A DNA stretch of 54,530 nucleotides from CAZSXS01 sp964611385. GTDB taxonomy: Bacteria > Bacillota > Clostridia > Lachnospirales > CAYPQA01. Where the stretch lies: positions 1 to 54,530 of the forward strand of contig CAZSXS010000013.1 in assembly GCA_964611385.1 (NCBI GenBank). The letters are read 5' to 3'. The notes beneath the pieces were generated by a model. That model saw only the letters and a program-made list of their open reading frames with translations. It was not told the DNA's origin and made no database searches. Shown here one piece after another: positions 44,113 to 53,344 of this stretch (within the stretch, counting starts at the first letter, position 1; the number at the start of each line of letters is the position of its first letter). A program made the position numbers and the translations under genes.

Positions 44113-44373
44113 GTGGCACTTCAATCGCAAGAAATCAAAAACGAAGCCTTTGAGGGTCTTAACCCAACACAAAAGGAAGCTATCTATGATCTATACGAAA
44201 AGGTAAAAAATAAAAGCTTGACGGAAATGCTACCCATCCTCATGAATTTTTCCGCCAAGAATAAAATTAACATGAGTCCAAAGCAAAAAGAGAGCATCAT
44301 AAGCGCATTTCTAGAACAGTTACCTCCAGAAGAAAAGGGTAAATTTCAAGGGATTATGAAAGTTCTTGTATAA
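44113..44373 (+). CDS. Hypothetical small helical protein next to oriC
   Basis: An 86-residue protein, start codon GTG after GAGGAG. The pattern SPKQKESIISAFLEQLPPEE suggests three or four amphipathic helices and resembles the C-terminal helices of the preceding 159-residue protein in composition. No known domain. The two genes are 136 bp apart and may form one unit that ends at the terminator before dnaA. Confidence 0.6.
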   Translation: MALQSQEIKNEAFEGLNPTQKEAIYDLYEKVKNKSLTEMLPILMNFSAKNKINMSPKQKESIISAFLEQLPPEEKGKFQGIMKVLV

Positions 44374-44382
44374 AGTAAAGTC

Positions 44383-44424
44383 AAAAAAGTCGAGAGTGTA
44401 ACCCAGATACTCTTGGCTTTTTTT
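44383..44424 (+). terminator. Rho-independent terminator upstream of dnaA
   Basis: AGTCGAGAGT (44388-44397) pairs with ACTCTTGGCT (44409-44418) using two G-U pairs; the A-run 44383-44387 continues the stem into the following Ts. It isolates dnaA transcription from the upstream genes. The rest of the gap (44425-44561) contains only a degenerate DnaA-like TTGTCCACC at 44450. Confidence 0.8.
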
Positions 44425-44561
44425 GTGTATAAAATCCTTCCACACCAAATTGTCCACCTAAAAGAAACTAATGCGTACACTATAAAAGCCGCTTAAAACC
44501 AGGTAAAATTTAACTAAATGACTTTAAGAGCAAATATATTTCTCACACGTTGTCAACAGAT

Positions 44562-44616
44562 TTATCCACAATATTTTCGTAAATATATTGCTTATCCACA
44601 TTTTTTTTGATATGAT
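44562..44616 (+). promoter_or_regulatory. dnaA promoter with two consensus DnaA boxes (upstream oriC part)
   Basis: TTGCTT (44588-44593), 17 nt, TATGAT (44611-44616). Two perfect DnaA boxes TTATCCACA lie at 44562-44570 and 44592-44600; the second covers the -35 and spacer, so DnaA should repress its own gene. Together with the downstream cluster this makes a bipartite origin. Confidence 0.85.
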
Positions 44617-44648
44617 TAGCACTAACAAAGTTTCAGGAGGAAGTTTTT

Positions 44649-45998
44649 ATGGAAAGCAATCATCTAACAGACCATGCATATATAGAATGCTGGTCAAAGG
44701 CGCTGCCGCTAATGAAGCGAGCGTTTACGCCTGTAGTTTTCGATACTTGGATTAAGCCTTTGACCCCTCTCTATGTAAAAGATAACGTTCTCGTGGTTAA
44801 GACAGAAGAAAACTTCTTTAAGCCTACCATAGAGGAACGGTATTTAAGTACCATATCTGAATGTATAAGGGAAATTTCTAAAGGTGGCATCAATATTCAA
44901 CTTGTATCCCCTGAGGATTTTGAACCAGCCAAAAAAAACGTGAAACGTACTCTTGAAGCTGTTTCAATTTATAGCAATCTTAAATCAAAATATGTCTTCG
45001 AAACCTTTGTAAGAGGAAAAAGCAATGAGCTCGCTTTTTCAGCGGCTTTGGCCGTTTCCGAAGCCCCCGGAAAAACGACTTACAATCCTCTTTTTCTGTA
45101 TGGTGGTGTTGGCCTTGGAAAGACTCATTTAATGCACTCAATCGGCAATTACATAATCTCAAAAAACCCTAGTTCAAAGGTTCTTTATACCTCTACAGAG
45201 ACCTTTGTGAATGAGCTGATCAACTCTATTAAAGAAAGAAAAAATCAAGAGTTTCGTAATAAATATCGTGAAATAGACGTGCTTTTAATTGATGATATAC
45301 AATTTTTATCAGAGAAAGAAGGAACGCAGGAGGAATTCTTTCATACCTTCAATACCTTATACGATGCCAACAAGCAAATCGTTATCTCTAGTGACCAACC
45401 CCCAAAAGAAATCAAAACTCTAGAAGACCGACTTCGCTCAAGATTTGGTTGTGGCTTGATCGTTGATATAACCCTCCCAGACTTTGAAACCAGAACTGCC
45501 ATCCTGGACAAAAAGGCAGAGTTGGAACGCCTCTCAGTACCTAAAGAGGTCACCCGCTTTATTGCAAAGAGTATTGTTTCAAACATTCGTGACCTAGAAG
45601 GTGCTTTGAATAAAGTCACAGCCTCTGCAAAAATTAAAAATGAAGACTTAACCATTGAGTTTGCAGAAAAGGCTCTAAAGGATTTAATGAGTGATAATGC
45701 AGTGCGAGAAATTACCATTGAGCATATTGCTGAAGTAGTTACTGATTACTATAAAATTTCCATGGATGATTTGCGTGGTAAAAAGCGCACCCAAAGTATC
45801 ACTCACCCAAGACAAATTGTTATGTATCTTGCTCGAAAGCTGTTAGATATTTCTCTTTTAAAGTTAGGTGAATTTTTGGGCGGCCGCGATCATTCTACCA
45901 TTATGCATGGCTGTGATAAAATCGCCATGGATTTAAATATGGATTCTAACCTCAGATCTGATCTCAAGGAATTAGAGCGAAGAATCAAGGGTGAATAA
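44649..45998 (+). CDS. dnaA: Chromosomal replication initiator protein DnaA
   Basis: A 449-residue initiator. Domain I is at residues 1-85, a short linker follows, and the AAA+ domain contains Walker A GGVGLGKTHL, Walker B LLIDDIQFL and a TSTETF segment. Domain IV has the DnaA signature GGRDHSTIMHGCDKI, which reads the TTATCCACA boxes. AGGAGGA precedes the ATG. The linker is short, as in many Clostridia. It is unusual only in what lies upstream: no rpmH/rnpA cluster is present. Confidence 0.98.
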   Translation: MESNHLTDHAYIECWSKALPLMKRAFTPVVFDTWIKPLTPLYVKDNVLVVKTEENFFKPTIEERYLSTISECIREISKGGINIQLVSPEDFEPAKKNVKRTLEAVSIYSNLKSKYVFETFVRGKSNELAFSAALAVSEAPGKTTYNPLFLYGGVGLGKTHLMHSIGNYIISKNPSSKVLYTSTETFVNELINSIKERKNQEFRNKYREIDVLLIDDIQFLSEKEGTQEEFFHTFNTLYDANKQIVISSDQPPKEIKTLEDRLRSRFGCGLIVDITLPDFETRTAILDKKAELERLSVPKEVTRFIAKSIVSNIRDLEGALNKVTASAKIKNEDLTIEFAEKALKDLMSDNAVREITIEHIAEVVTDYYKISMDDLRGKKRTQSITHPRQIVMYLARKLLDISLLKLGEFLGGRDHSTIMHGCDKIAMDLNMDSNLRSDLKELERRIKGE

Positions 45999-46001
45999 CT
46001 T

Positions 46002-46390
46002 TGTGGACAAGCAGATGTTAAAGTACCTCTTTACCTTTAAATAATAGATTTGTATTGTGGATAATCGTTATGTGGATATGGGGATTTCTTCATTGCGGAT
46101 GAATGTGGATAAACAAAAGGAAGTGTGGATAATTTTGTGGATAATTGTTTTTGTTAGTTTTATGTGTGGATATCTTTGGGATAAAATTGTGGGTAACAAG
46201 AAAAAATTGTGGATGTCTTAAGTAAAAGCAAGGTGATTTAATTTATCTGTGGATAGGGTGGATAACTCTATTCTGTTTAAAGAAAAAATCCACAGACTTT
46301 TCAACATCCAAAAGCTTTTAATTTATTGATCTTCAACCACTTATCTACAAATCCACACTACCTACTACTACTGCTACTATAAATCAATAT
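46002..46390. other. oriC, downstream DnaA-box cluster between dnaA and dnaN
   Basis: About 490 bp without a gene. Four perfect inverted DnaA boxes TGTGGATAA lie at 46056, 46104, 46124 and 46136. One- or two-mismatch copies lie at 46002, 46071, 46165, 46188, 46208, 46248, 46257 and, in the opposite orientation, 46341 (TTATCTACA) and 46350 (AATCCACA). A DnaA-trio-like array and AT-rich DNA follow, then the dnaN ribosome binding site. Confidence 0.93.
46362..46379. promoter_or_regulatory. DnaA-trio-like repeats (basal origin unwinding element)
   Basis: CTA CTA CTA CTG CTA CTA follows two near-consensus DnaA boxes that point toward it (46341, 46350) and precedes AT-rich DNA. In B. subtilis the complementary strand of such 3-nt repeats (DnaA-trios) loads DnaA onto single strands beside the unwinding site. 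The order box-box-short spacer-trios-AT-rich matches that model. Confidence 0.7.
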
Positions 46391-46487
46391 TATCTATGTG
46401 TATAAAATCCATATCTTCTATTTTTTTGTAAGATGTTTAATCGTACTTAATAAAGTAAGAAATCGCAAACATGAAAAGGAGAAAAGT

Positions 46488-47588
46488 ATGAATATTATTT
46501 GCTCCAAAGAAGATTTGCTAGAAAATATAAATATTGTGTCCCGGGCGGTGTCCGCTAGAGCGACCAATAAAATTTCAACCTGTATCCTGGTCGTGGCTAA
46601 TGACAATGGGATAAAACTTATAGCTAATGATGGCGAGCTGGGAATTGAAACCTCCTATTTTAAGGGAGAGATCGTAAATGTGGGCCTCATCGCCATTGAG
46701 GCAAAAATTTTCCATGAAATCATTCGTAAAATGCCTGACGGTAATATTAATATTAACGCTGATGAAAATAATATAGTGATTTTTAAAGCCGGTAAAACGG
46801 AATTTAAAATTATTGGGCTCAATGGCTTTGAATTTTCATTTTTGCCAATCATTGATAAAAACAATCCCCTTGTTGTGAATACAAACGATCTAAAGCAATT
46901 GATTCGTCAGACCATCTTTTCAGTGGCTGGGAAAGATACTAAACCCATTTTTACTGGAGAGTTATTAGAAGTTAAAAATAAGTCAATAATAATGGTAGCG
47001 GTTGATGGGGTTCGGATTGCCTACAAGGAGATTAAAACCGAAACCGAACGTGAAGAAAAAAGGGTGGTAATTCCATCCAGAACATTGTCGGAAATCAGTA
47101 AAATTTTGCCACCAGAAGATGAGAATTGTAATATCTATTTTACCGATAGGCATGTTCTTTTCGAGTTATCTAGGTTTATCGTTGTTTCTACCCTTATGGA
47201 AGGCGAGTTTATTAAGTATGATCAGGCCTTCCCAGATGATCAGAGAATTATTGTTAACTTAAATAGAGAAGCTTTCTTAACAGCTTTGGAAAGAACCACT
47301 CTAGTGATGGACGAAGCTAAAAAGATTCCCATTGAAATGTCCATTAATGAGGGTAGTATGCGCATCTCCTCTCGAAGTGAGATCGGGGGTTGCAACGATG
47401 AGATTGAAATAGAGTTAGAAGGAGAACCCTTAGTAATTTCCTTTAATCCCAAATTCTTAATTGAAGCGCTTAAAATAATCGAAGAAGAAGTTGCAATCCT
47501 AAAGTTTAAGTCTCAACAAAGCGCCTGTACTATTTTCGGCCAGAATAATAGTAGTTATAAATTTTTGGTTCTACCTTTAAGACGATAA
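46488..47588 (+). CDS. dnaN: DNA polymerase III sliding clamp (beta subunit)
   Basis: A 366-residue clamp beginning MNIICSKEDLLENINIVSRAVS. Three similar domains are recognisable from length and pattern; the C-terminal SYKFLVLPLRR replaces the usual hydrophobic-Met-Pro-x-R/K ending (MPMR-like) with VLPLRR. I chose the ATG at 46488 after AAAAGGAG; an upstream in-frame start at 46398 would add non-family residues inside the origin. It forms the ring that tethers the replicase. Confidence 0.96.
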   Translation: MNIICSKEDLLENINIVSRAVSARATNKISTCILVVANDNGIKLIANDGELGIETSYFKGEIVNVGLIAIEAKIFHEIIRKMPDGNININADENNIVIFKAGKTEFKIIGLNGFEFSFLPIIDKNNPLVVNTNDLKQLIRQTIFSVAGKDTKPIFTGELLEVKNKSIIMVAVDGVRIAYKEIKTETEREEKRVVIPSRTLSEISKILPPEDENCNIYFTDRHVLFELSRFIVVSTLMEGEFIKYDQAFPDDQRIIVNLNREAFLTALERTTLVMDEAKKIPIEMSINEGSMRISSRSEIGGCNDEIEIELEGEPLVISFNPKFLIEALKIIEEEVAILKFKSQQSACTIFGQNNSSYKFLVLPLRR

Positions 47589-47605
47589 CAGAAAGCAGAG
47601 CAAAC

Positions 47606-48709
47606 ATGCATGTAGAACGATTGTTGCTTAAAAACTTTCGTAATTATGAAAGTCTAAGCTTGGAGTTTGGCAATGAGATTAACCTTTTTTTCGGAGACAA
47701 CGCCCAAGGAAAGACCAATATTCTTGAAGCTCTGTATCTTTGTGCTACAGGTCGCTCTCAACGCACGCATTATGATAAGGAATTGATTCGTTTTAAGGAA
47801 GCAGAAGCCTTTGTGCAGGCCTTCCGTAAAGACGAGTACAAGATTGAGGAAAAAATTTCTATTCATATTAAAAGTAATTCTAAAAAGGGCATTGCCATTA
47901 ACAATATTCCCATCAAAAAATCAGGGGATCTTTTTGGCGTGCTTTTAACGGTTATTTTTTCCCCGGAGGATTTACAGCTGGTTAAATCTGGTCCAGCTGA
48001 ACGGCGCAGATACATGGATATTGAGCTTTGTCAATTGAATAAAGTTTATTATTACGAATTGCAACAGTATTATAAGATTTTAAAACAAAGAAACGCTTTA
48101 TTAAAAAAAATTCAATACCAAAAGAACCAGGAGGAATTTTTGTCTGTCTGGGACAGCCAGTTGATTCAGACTGGAATAAAGATTATTCAGCTTCGACAGG
48201 AATTTATAGAAAAAATAAACGAGCTTGCTGGGAGGGTGCATTCCATCATTACCAATCAGTCGGAACGACTGGTCATTGCATATAAGCCTAATGTAAGCGA
48301 AAAGGACTTTCCCATAAAGCTTGAAAAAAATAAAGAAAGAGATATACAAAGCGGCTCAACAAATGCAGGGATTCACAAGGATGACTTGGAATTTATGATT
48401 AACGGTTTTGATACAAGAATATTCGGATCTCAGGGACAGCAACGTAGCGCCTCCCTTTCTGCCAAGCTAGCTGAAATCGAACTCATTAAGGTAGAAAGAA
48501 ATCAAACACCCGTTTTATTGTTGGACGACGTTTTTTCCGAGCTTGACGAAAAACGCCAAAAATTCTTATTGAAAAGCACAGAGGGTATACAGACCATGAT
48601 TACATGTACGGGCTTGGATAGTTCCTTTGTTCATTTAAAGGGCTTATGTCAAAATGTATCTATTTTTAATGTAAACTTAGGAGTTGTAAAAAATGTCACA
48701 AGAATATAA
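47606..48709 (+). CDS. recF: DNA replication and repair protein RecF
   Basis: A 367-residue SMC-like ATPase with Walker A GDNAQGKTNILEALY, the signature FGSQGQQRS and Walker B VLLLDDVFSELD. It helps load RecA at gaps and stalled forks. The small S4-domain gene (yaaA) that sits between dnaN and recF in Bacillus is absent. Its last 17 nt overlap gyrB. Spacing of 17 bp from dnaN fits one operon. Confidence 0.95.
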   Translation: MHVERLLLKNFRNYESLSLEFGNEINLFFGDNAQGKTNILEALYLCATGRSQRTHYDKELIRFKEAEAFVQAFRKDEYKIEEKISIHIKSNSKKGIAINNIPIKKSGDLFGVLLTVIFSPEDLQLVKSGPAERRRYMDIELCQLNKVYYYELQQYYKILKQRNALLKKIQYQKNQEEFLSVWDSQLIQTGIKIIQLRQEFIEKINELAGRVHSIITNQSERLVIAYKPNVSEKDFPIKLEKNKERDIQSGSTNAGIHKDDLEFMINGFDTRIFGSQGQQRSASLSAKLAEIELIKVERNQTPVLLLDDVFSELDEKRQKFLLKSTEGIQTMITCTGLDSSFVHLKGLCQNVSIFNVNLGVVKNVTRI

Positions 48710-50594
48710 TGAGACTCAAATACAAGTGTTAGAAGGCTTGGAAGCAGTAAGAAAGCGACCTGGTATGTACATCGGAAGCACTTCTACAAACGGCTTGCAT
48801 CACTTGGTGTATGAAATCGTAGACAATGCCGTGGACGAGGCACTGGCTGGAGTTTGTAACCGGATTGAAGTTAAAATTTATGAGGATAATTCTGTTTCCG
48901 TAAAGGACAACGGTCGAGGTATCCCCACAGGCATACAAGCCCAAAAGGGTGTTTCAGCCGTGGAAGTTGTTTATACTGTCTTACATGCAGGTGGCAAGTT
49001 CGGTGGGTCTGGTTACAAAGTATCCGGTGGTTTGCATGGGGTTGGTGCTTCGGTAGTTAATGCCCTCTCTGAAAAAATGACAGTACAGGTTTCTGATGGC
49101 AGGAACATACACCAGCAACAGTATTCTAGGGGCGATGTATTGACCAAGCTTGAAATTATTGGAGAAACCACGGAAACAGGCACTTATGTATACTTCAAAC
49201 CGGATACCACCATCTTTGAAGAGACGGTTTTCAGCTTTGATGTCTTGAAACAACGCTTTCAGGAAATGGCATTTTTAAACAAGGGCCTTACGATAGAATT
49301 AGCCGATCTTCGGGAAGAGGGCAAGACAAGAACCTTCTGTTATGAAGGCGGCATTATGGAATTCGTATCCCACATTAACAAAAACAAAACTCCCCTGTTC
49401 GAAAAAGTTTTTTACGCCGAAGCTGAGCGGGAAGGCGTAAATGTCGAAGTCGCCCTTCAATACAATGACAACTACCTGGAAAACACCTATTCCTTCGTAA
49501 ACAATATAAAAACTACAGACGGAGGAACTCATCTTTCAGGCTTTCGAGCCGGTCTTACAAAATCAATTAATGATTACGGAAGAAAATTTAATTTACTTAA
49601 GGACAACGACAAGAACCTTTCCGGTGATGATGTACGGGAGGGCTTAGTTGCTGTGATTAGCATTAAGATCAAAGATCCCCAGTTTGAGGGGCAGACCAAG
49701 ACAAAGTTGGGCAATTCCGAGGCTAAGACGGCAGTGGAATCAGTTTTATCGGAATACTTAGAATATTTCCTTGAAGAAAATCCATCCATAGCTAAAACCA
49801 TTTTTGAAAAAGCAATACTGGCTTCTCGAGCCAAGGAAGCAGCCAAGAAAGCACGAGAACTGGTACGACGTAAATCAGCATTGGAGAATGGTCGTTTACC
49901 AGGAAAGTTAACTGATTGCTCCGAACACGACCCACAAAAATGCGAAATCTATCTGGTAGAGGGTGACTCTGCAGGTGGCTCCGCCAAAGGGGCTAGGACA
50001 CCTAAGACGCAAGCCATCCTACCTTTACGTGGAAAGATTATGAATGTAGAAAAAGCAAGGATAGACAAGATCCTAAGTAACGAAGAAATACGGGCCATGA
50101 TAACGGCCTTTGGCACAGGGATACACGACGACTTTGATCTATCAAGGCTACGGTATCACAAGATCATCATCATGACAGACGCCGATGTTGACGGATTACA
50201 CATCCGGACCCTACTATTGACCTTCATGTACCGTTTTATGATGCCCCTCATCGAAAACGGCAACATTTACATTGCTCAACCACCCTTATACAAAGTAGAA
50301 AAGGGCAAAAAAGAATACTATGCCTACAGTGACAAGGAGCTAGAAAAAATCCTATCCGAGATCGGGCGTGAAGGTATCAAGCCCATACAGCGTTACAAAG
50401 GTTTAGGAGAAATGGACGCCTCACAACTGTGGGAGACGACCATGGACCCTGAACGCCGGATACTTCTTAAAGTCAATCTACAAGACGCTATACTAGCCGA
50501 TGAAATTTTCACGCAACTCATGGGCGACAAGGTGGAGCCAAGGCGGGAATTTATACAGGAGTATGGGAAGTTTGTTGAGAATTTAGATATATAA
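48693..50594 (+). CDS. gyrB: DNA gyrase subunit B
   Basis: A 633-residue GHKL ATPase subunit: ATP-binding NAVDEA (48-53 region), GRGIPTG, and HGVGASVVNALS. The toprim domain has EGDSAGGSAK, followed by the less usual GARTPKTQ instead of the common QGRDR-type sequence, LPLRGKIMNVEKAR and DADVDGLHI. The ATG lies within the recF 3' end after TAGGAG, so translation is coupled. Length is typical of short Firmicute GyrB without the Gram-negative insertion. Confidence 0.97.
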   Translation: MSQEYNETQIQVLEGLEAVRKRPGMYIGSTSTNGLHHLVYEIVDNAVDEALAGVCNRIEVKIYEDNSVSVKDNGRGIPTGIQAQKGVSAVEVVYTVLHAGGKFGGSGYKVSGGLHGVGASVVNALSEKMTVQVSDGRNIHQQQYSRGDVLTKLEIIGETTETGTYVYFKPDTTIFEETVFSFDVLKQRFQEMAFLNKGLTIELADLREEGKTRTFCYEGGIMEFVSHINKNKTPLFEKVFYAEAEREGVNVEVALQYNDNYLENTYSFVNNIKTTDGGTHLSGFRAGLTKSINDYGRKFNLLKDNDKNLSGDDVREGLVAVISIKIKDPQFEGQTKTKLGNSEAKTAVESVLSEYLEYFLEENPSIAKTIFEKAILASRAKEAAKKARELVRRKSALENGRLPGKLTDCSEHDPQKCEIYLVEGDSAGGSAKGARTPKTQAILPLRGKIMNVEKARIDKILSNEEIRAMITAFGTGIHDDFDLSRLRYHKIIIMTDADVDGLHIRTLLLTFMYRFMMPLIENGNIYIAQPPLYKVEKGKKEYYAYSDKELEKILSEIGREGIKPIQRYKGLGEMDASQLWETTMDPERRILLKVNLQDAILADEIFTQLMGDKVEPRREFIQEYGKFVENLDI

Positions 50595-50620
50595 AGATAA
50601 AAGAAAAGACAAAGTCAAGA

Positions 50621-50683
50621 CTTGGGGGAGGGAGGAAAAAACTTTTTCGCCGTTTGAAAAAGTTTTTTCCTCCCTCCCCCAAG
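50621..50683 (+). repeat. Very long perfect hairpin between gyrB and gyrA
   Basis: A 28-bp perfect stem (50621-50648 with 50656-50683) closes on loop GCCGTTT. The 5' arm is CTTGGGGGAGGGAGG followed by AAAAAACTTTTTC. Its layout matches the hairpin at 25391-25443 (purine block, A-run/T-run block, 7-nt loop ending TTT). It probably reduces readthrough from gyrB to gyrA or stabilises the gyrB mRNA. Confidence 0.75.
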
Positions 50684-50715
50684 GGTTTTAATCTCTTAAT
50701 AAAGGTGGAATTTAA

Positions 50716-53307
50716 GTGGATGGAAATATTTCCAGCACAGATAAAATTGTTGACGTTAATATAGAAAATGAAATGCGTAAATCCTATATTGAGTACGCTA
50801 TGAGTGTAATCATCGCCAGAGCGCTACCTGATGTACGCGATGGGCTCAAACCTGTTCATCGAAGGATTTTGTACGCCATGAACGAATTGAATTTGGACCC
50901 CACAAAGGCCTATAAAAAATCAGCTCGTATTGTGGGCGATACCATGGGTAAATATCATCCCCACGGTGATTCTTCTATTTATGATGCTATGGTCAGAATG
51001 GCTCAGGATTTTTCCATGCGTTATATGCTGGTGGATGGCCATGGGAACTTTGGTTCTGTTGATGGAGACTCACCGGCAGCTCCACGGTATACAGAAGCCA
51101 GATTAAGCCGCATGTCTACGGAAATGCTAGCTGATATTGAAAAAGAAACTGTAGACTTTATCCCAAACTACGACGAGGAGTTCCAGGAACCCTCTGTCCT
51201 GCCTTCACGCTTCCCCAATTTACTGGTCAATGGCTCTTCGGGTATTGCTGTAGGTATGGCTACGTATATACCTCCCCATAATTTGAATGAAGTGATTGAT
51301 GGTGTTATCAAGATTATTGATAACTATAGCTTTGAAGACCGGGAAACGGATATCAATGAATTGCTAGCTGTCATTAAAGGTCCTGACTTCCCCACTGGGG
51401 CAACGATTATGGGTACGAATGGAATTAGAATGGCTTATCGGACCGGAAGAGGAAAAATTGTTGTTCGTTCTGATTCCATCATTGAACCTATGAATGGCGG
51501 AAGGGAACGGATTGTTGTGACCCAATTGCCTTTCCAAGTCAATAAAGCAAAATTAATTGAAAAAATTGCTGACCTTGTTAAGGAAAAAAAGGTGGAGGGT
51601 ATCTCTGACTTAAGGGATGAATCTGATAGAAACGGCATTAGAGTTGTCATTGAATTAAAAAGAGAAGCAAGTGCCACAATTATTTTAAATCAGCTATATA
51701 AATATACCCAGCTTCAAGAAAGTTTTGGGATTATTATGTTGGCCTTGGTCGATAATGAGCCTAAGATTCTGAATTTAAAAGATCTTTTGATCCATTACCT
51801 AAACCACCAAAAGGATGTTGTCACTCGCAGAACAAAATTCGAATTGAAAAAATGCTTGAAAAGAGCTCATATTTTAGAGGGCTTTTTAATAGCATTAGAT
51901 CATATCGATGAGGTGCTATCTATCATTAGAAGTTCGCCAGATACTGCGACTGCGAAACATCGCTTAGTGGAGCGTTTTAAATTTACCGATGAGCAGGTTA
52001 ATGCAATCTTAGAAATGCGCTTCCGCAATTTGACGGGTCTTGAGCGGGATAAGATCATGGAGGAATATAAGGAAATTAAGGAGCATATTCAGGAGTTAAC
52101 GGCAATTTTGGAGAATGAGAAGCGATTGTATGCAGTGATAAAAGAAGAAATCCTGATTATCAAGACAAAGTATGGAGATGAGCGTCGGACACAAATTGCT
52201 TTTTGTGAAGAGGAAATTATGCCGGAAGATCTGATTGATGATGAGATCTCCGTCATTACTATGACTTGCTTCGATTATATCAAGCGCTTGCCTTTAAGTA
52301 CTTATAAGAGCCAAAACAGAGGGGGGAGGGGAATTATTGGCCTGCAAATGCGGGATGAGGATTTGGTGAAGAACATTTTAATCGCCAATACCCATGATAC
52401 CCTGATTTTCTTTACCAGCATGGGCCGGGCTTATAGAGCCAAGGCTTATGAAATCCCTGAGGCCGGAAGGACGGCACGAGGGATGGCAATCATTAACTTG
52501 TTGAATTTGAACAAGGATGAGAAAATAACCGCGGTTATAACCATTCGAGAAACTAAAGAAGACGAGTATATCCTTATGGTCACAAAGCAAGGAACGGTTA
52601 AGAAAACGCCTCTTTCGAAGTTTTCAAATATTCCCAAGGCTGGTCTTATTGCTGTGAATCTGCGAGAGGATGACGAGTTAATTTCTGTGATTAAAACGGA
52701 TGGCGATAAGGAAGTATTTGTTGTCACCAGAGATGGAAAGGGAATTTGCTTTAACGAAGCGGATATCCGTTCTATGGGAAGGCAGGCTACAGGGGTACGA
52801 GCAATTCGTTTGGCACAGGATGATTACGTGGTGGGCGCCGATAGTATGGATTCCGGCCGAGTGTTAATTGTTTCAGAGAAGGGTTTTGGTAAATTATCTG
52901 AGTTGAGTCAGTTCCGAGCACAAAAACGGGGCGGCAGCGGCGTTAAAATTCATAAAATTACAGAGCGTACTGGAAAAATTGTGGGCGTTTCGCTGGTCGA
53001 GGAAAAAGACGAGTTGATGTTGATTAATTCCGAGGGAATAATTATTCGAATTCGGGTTAGCGATATTTCTATTCAAAGTCGAACTTCTCAGGGGGTAAAG
53101 CTAATTAATTTAAACGATGGCGTTTCTGTTGTCAGCCTAGCAAAGATTAAAGAGTGTGACATTGAACAAGAAGCCGAGCAGATGCAGGAAGAACAAGAAC
53201 ATACTAAGGGCTCAGAGATCAAAGCTGGTTTGGAATCAGATTTGGTTGAAGAGGATGAAGGTCAAGAGGAAATCACAGATGAAATAGATGCGGATGGCAG
53301 AGAATAA
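50716..53307 (+). CDS. gyrA: DNA gyrase subunit A
   Basis: An 863-residue subunit. The catalytic tyrosine is in AAPRYTEARLS. The quinolone-determining region reads HPHGDSSIYDAMVRMAQ, so Ser83 and Asp87 (E. coli numbering) are the sensitive types, while residue 84 is Ser instead of Ala. The GyrA box QNRGGRG marks it as gyrase, not topoisomerase IV. The start codon is GTG after AGGTGG. The last ~50 residues form a long Glu/Asp-rich tail, more extensive than in E. coli-like proteins. Confidence 0.97.
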   Translation: MDGNISSTDKIVDVNIENEMRKSYIEYAMSVIIARALPDVRDGLKPVHRRILYAMNELNLDPTKAYKKSARIVGDTMGKYHPHGDSSIYDAMVRMAQDFSMRYMLVDGHGNFGSVDGDSPAAPRYTEARLSRMSTEMLADIEKETVDFIPNYDEEFQEPSVLPSRFPNLLVNGSSGIAVGMATYIPPHNLNEVIDGVIKIIDNYSFEDRETDINELLAVIKGPDFPTGATIMGTNGIRMAYRTGRGKIVVRSDSIIEPMNGGRERIVVTQLPFQVNKAKLIEKIADLVKEKKVEGISDLRDESDRNGIRVVIELKREASATIILNQLYKYTQLQESFGIIMLALVDNEPKILNLKDLLIHYLNHQKDVVTRRTKFELKKCLKRAHILEGFLIALDHIDEVLSIIRSSPDTATAKHRLVERFKFTDEQVNAILEMRFRNLTGLERDKIMEEYKEIKEHIQELTAILENEKRLYAVIKEEILIIKTKYGDERRTQIAFCEEEIMPEDLIDDEISVITMTCFDYIKRLPLSTYKSQNRGGRGIIGLQMRDEDLVKNILIANTHDTLIFFTSMGRAYRAKAYEIPEAGRTARGMAIINLLNLNKDEKITAVITIRETKEDEYILMVTKQGTVKKTPLSKFSNIPKAGLIAVNLREDDELISVIKTDGDKEVFVVTRDGKGICFNEADIRSMGRQATGVRAIRLAQDDYVVGADSMDSGRVLIVSEKGFGKLSELSQFRAQKRGGSGVKIHKITERTGKIVGVSLVEEKDELMLINSEGIIIRIRVSDISIQSRTSQGVKLINLNDGVSVVSLAKIKECDIEQEAEQMQEEQEHTKGSEIKAGLESDLVEEDEGQEEITDEIDADGRE

Positions 53308-53344
53308 AATCAAGTACAAGCTTTGATGAGGTTTAAAGAGTATC

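Noticed and set aside
46398..46487. Longer dnaN start upstream of 46488
   Set aside because: The extra 30 residues lie in the origin, lack a binding site, and do not match the conserved clamp N-terminus.
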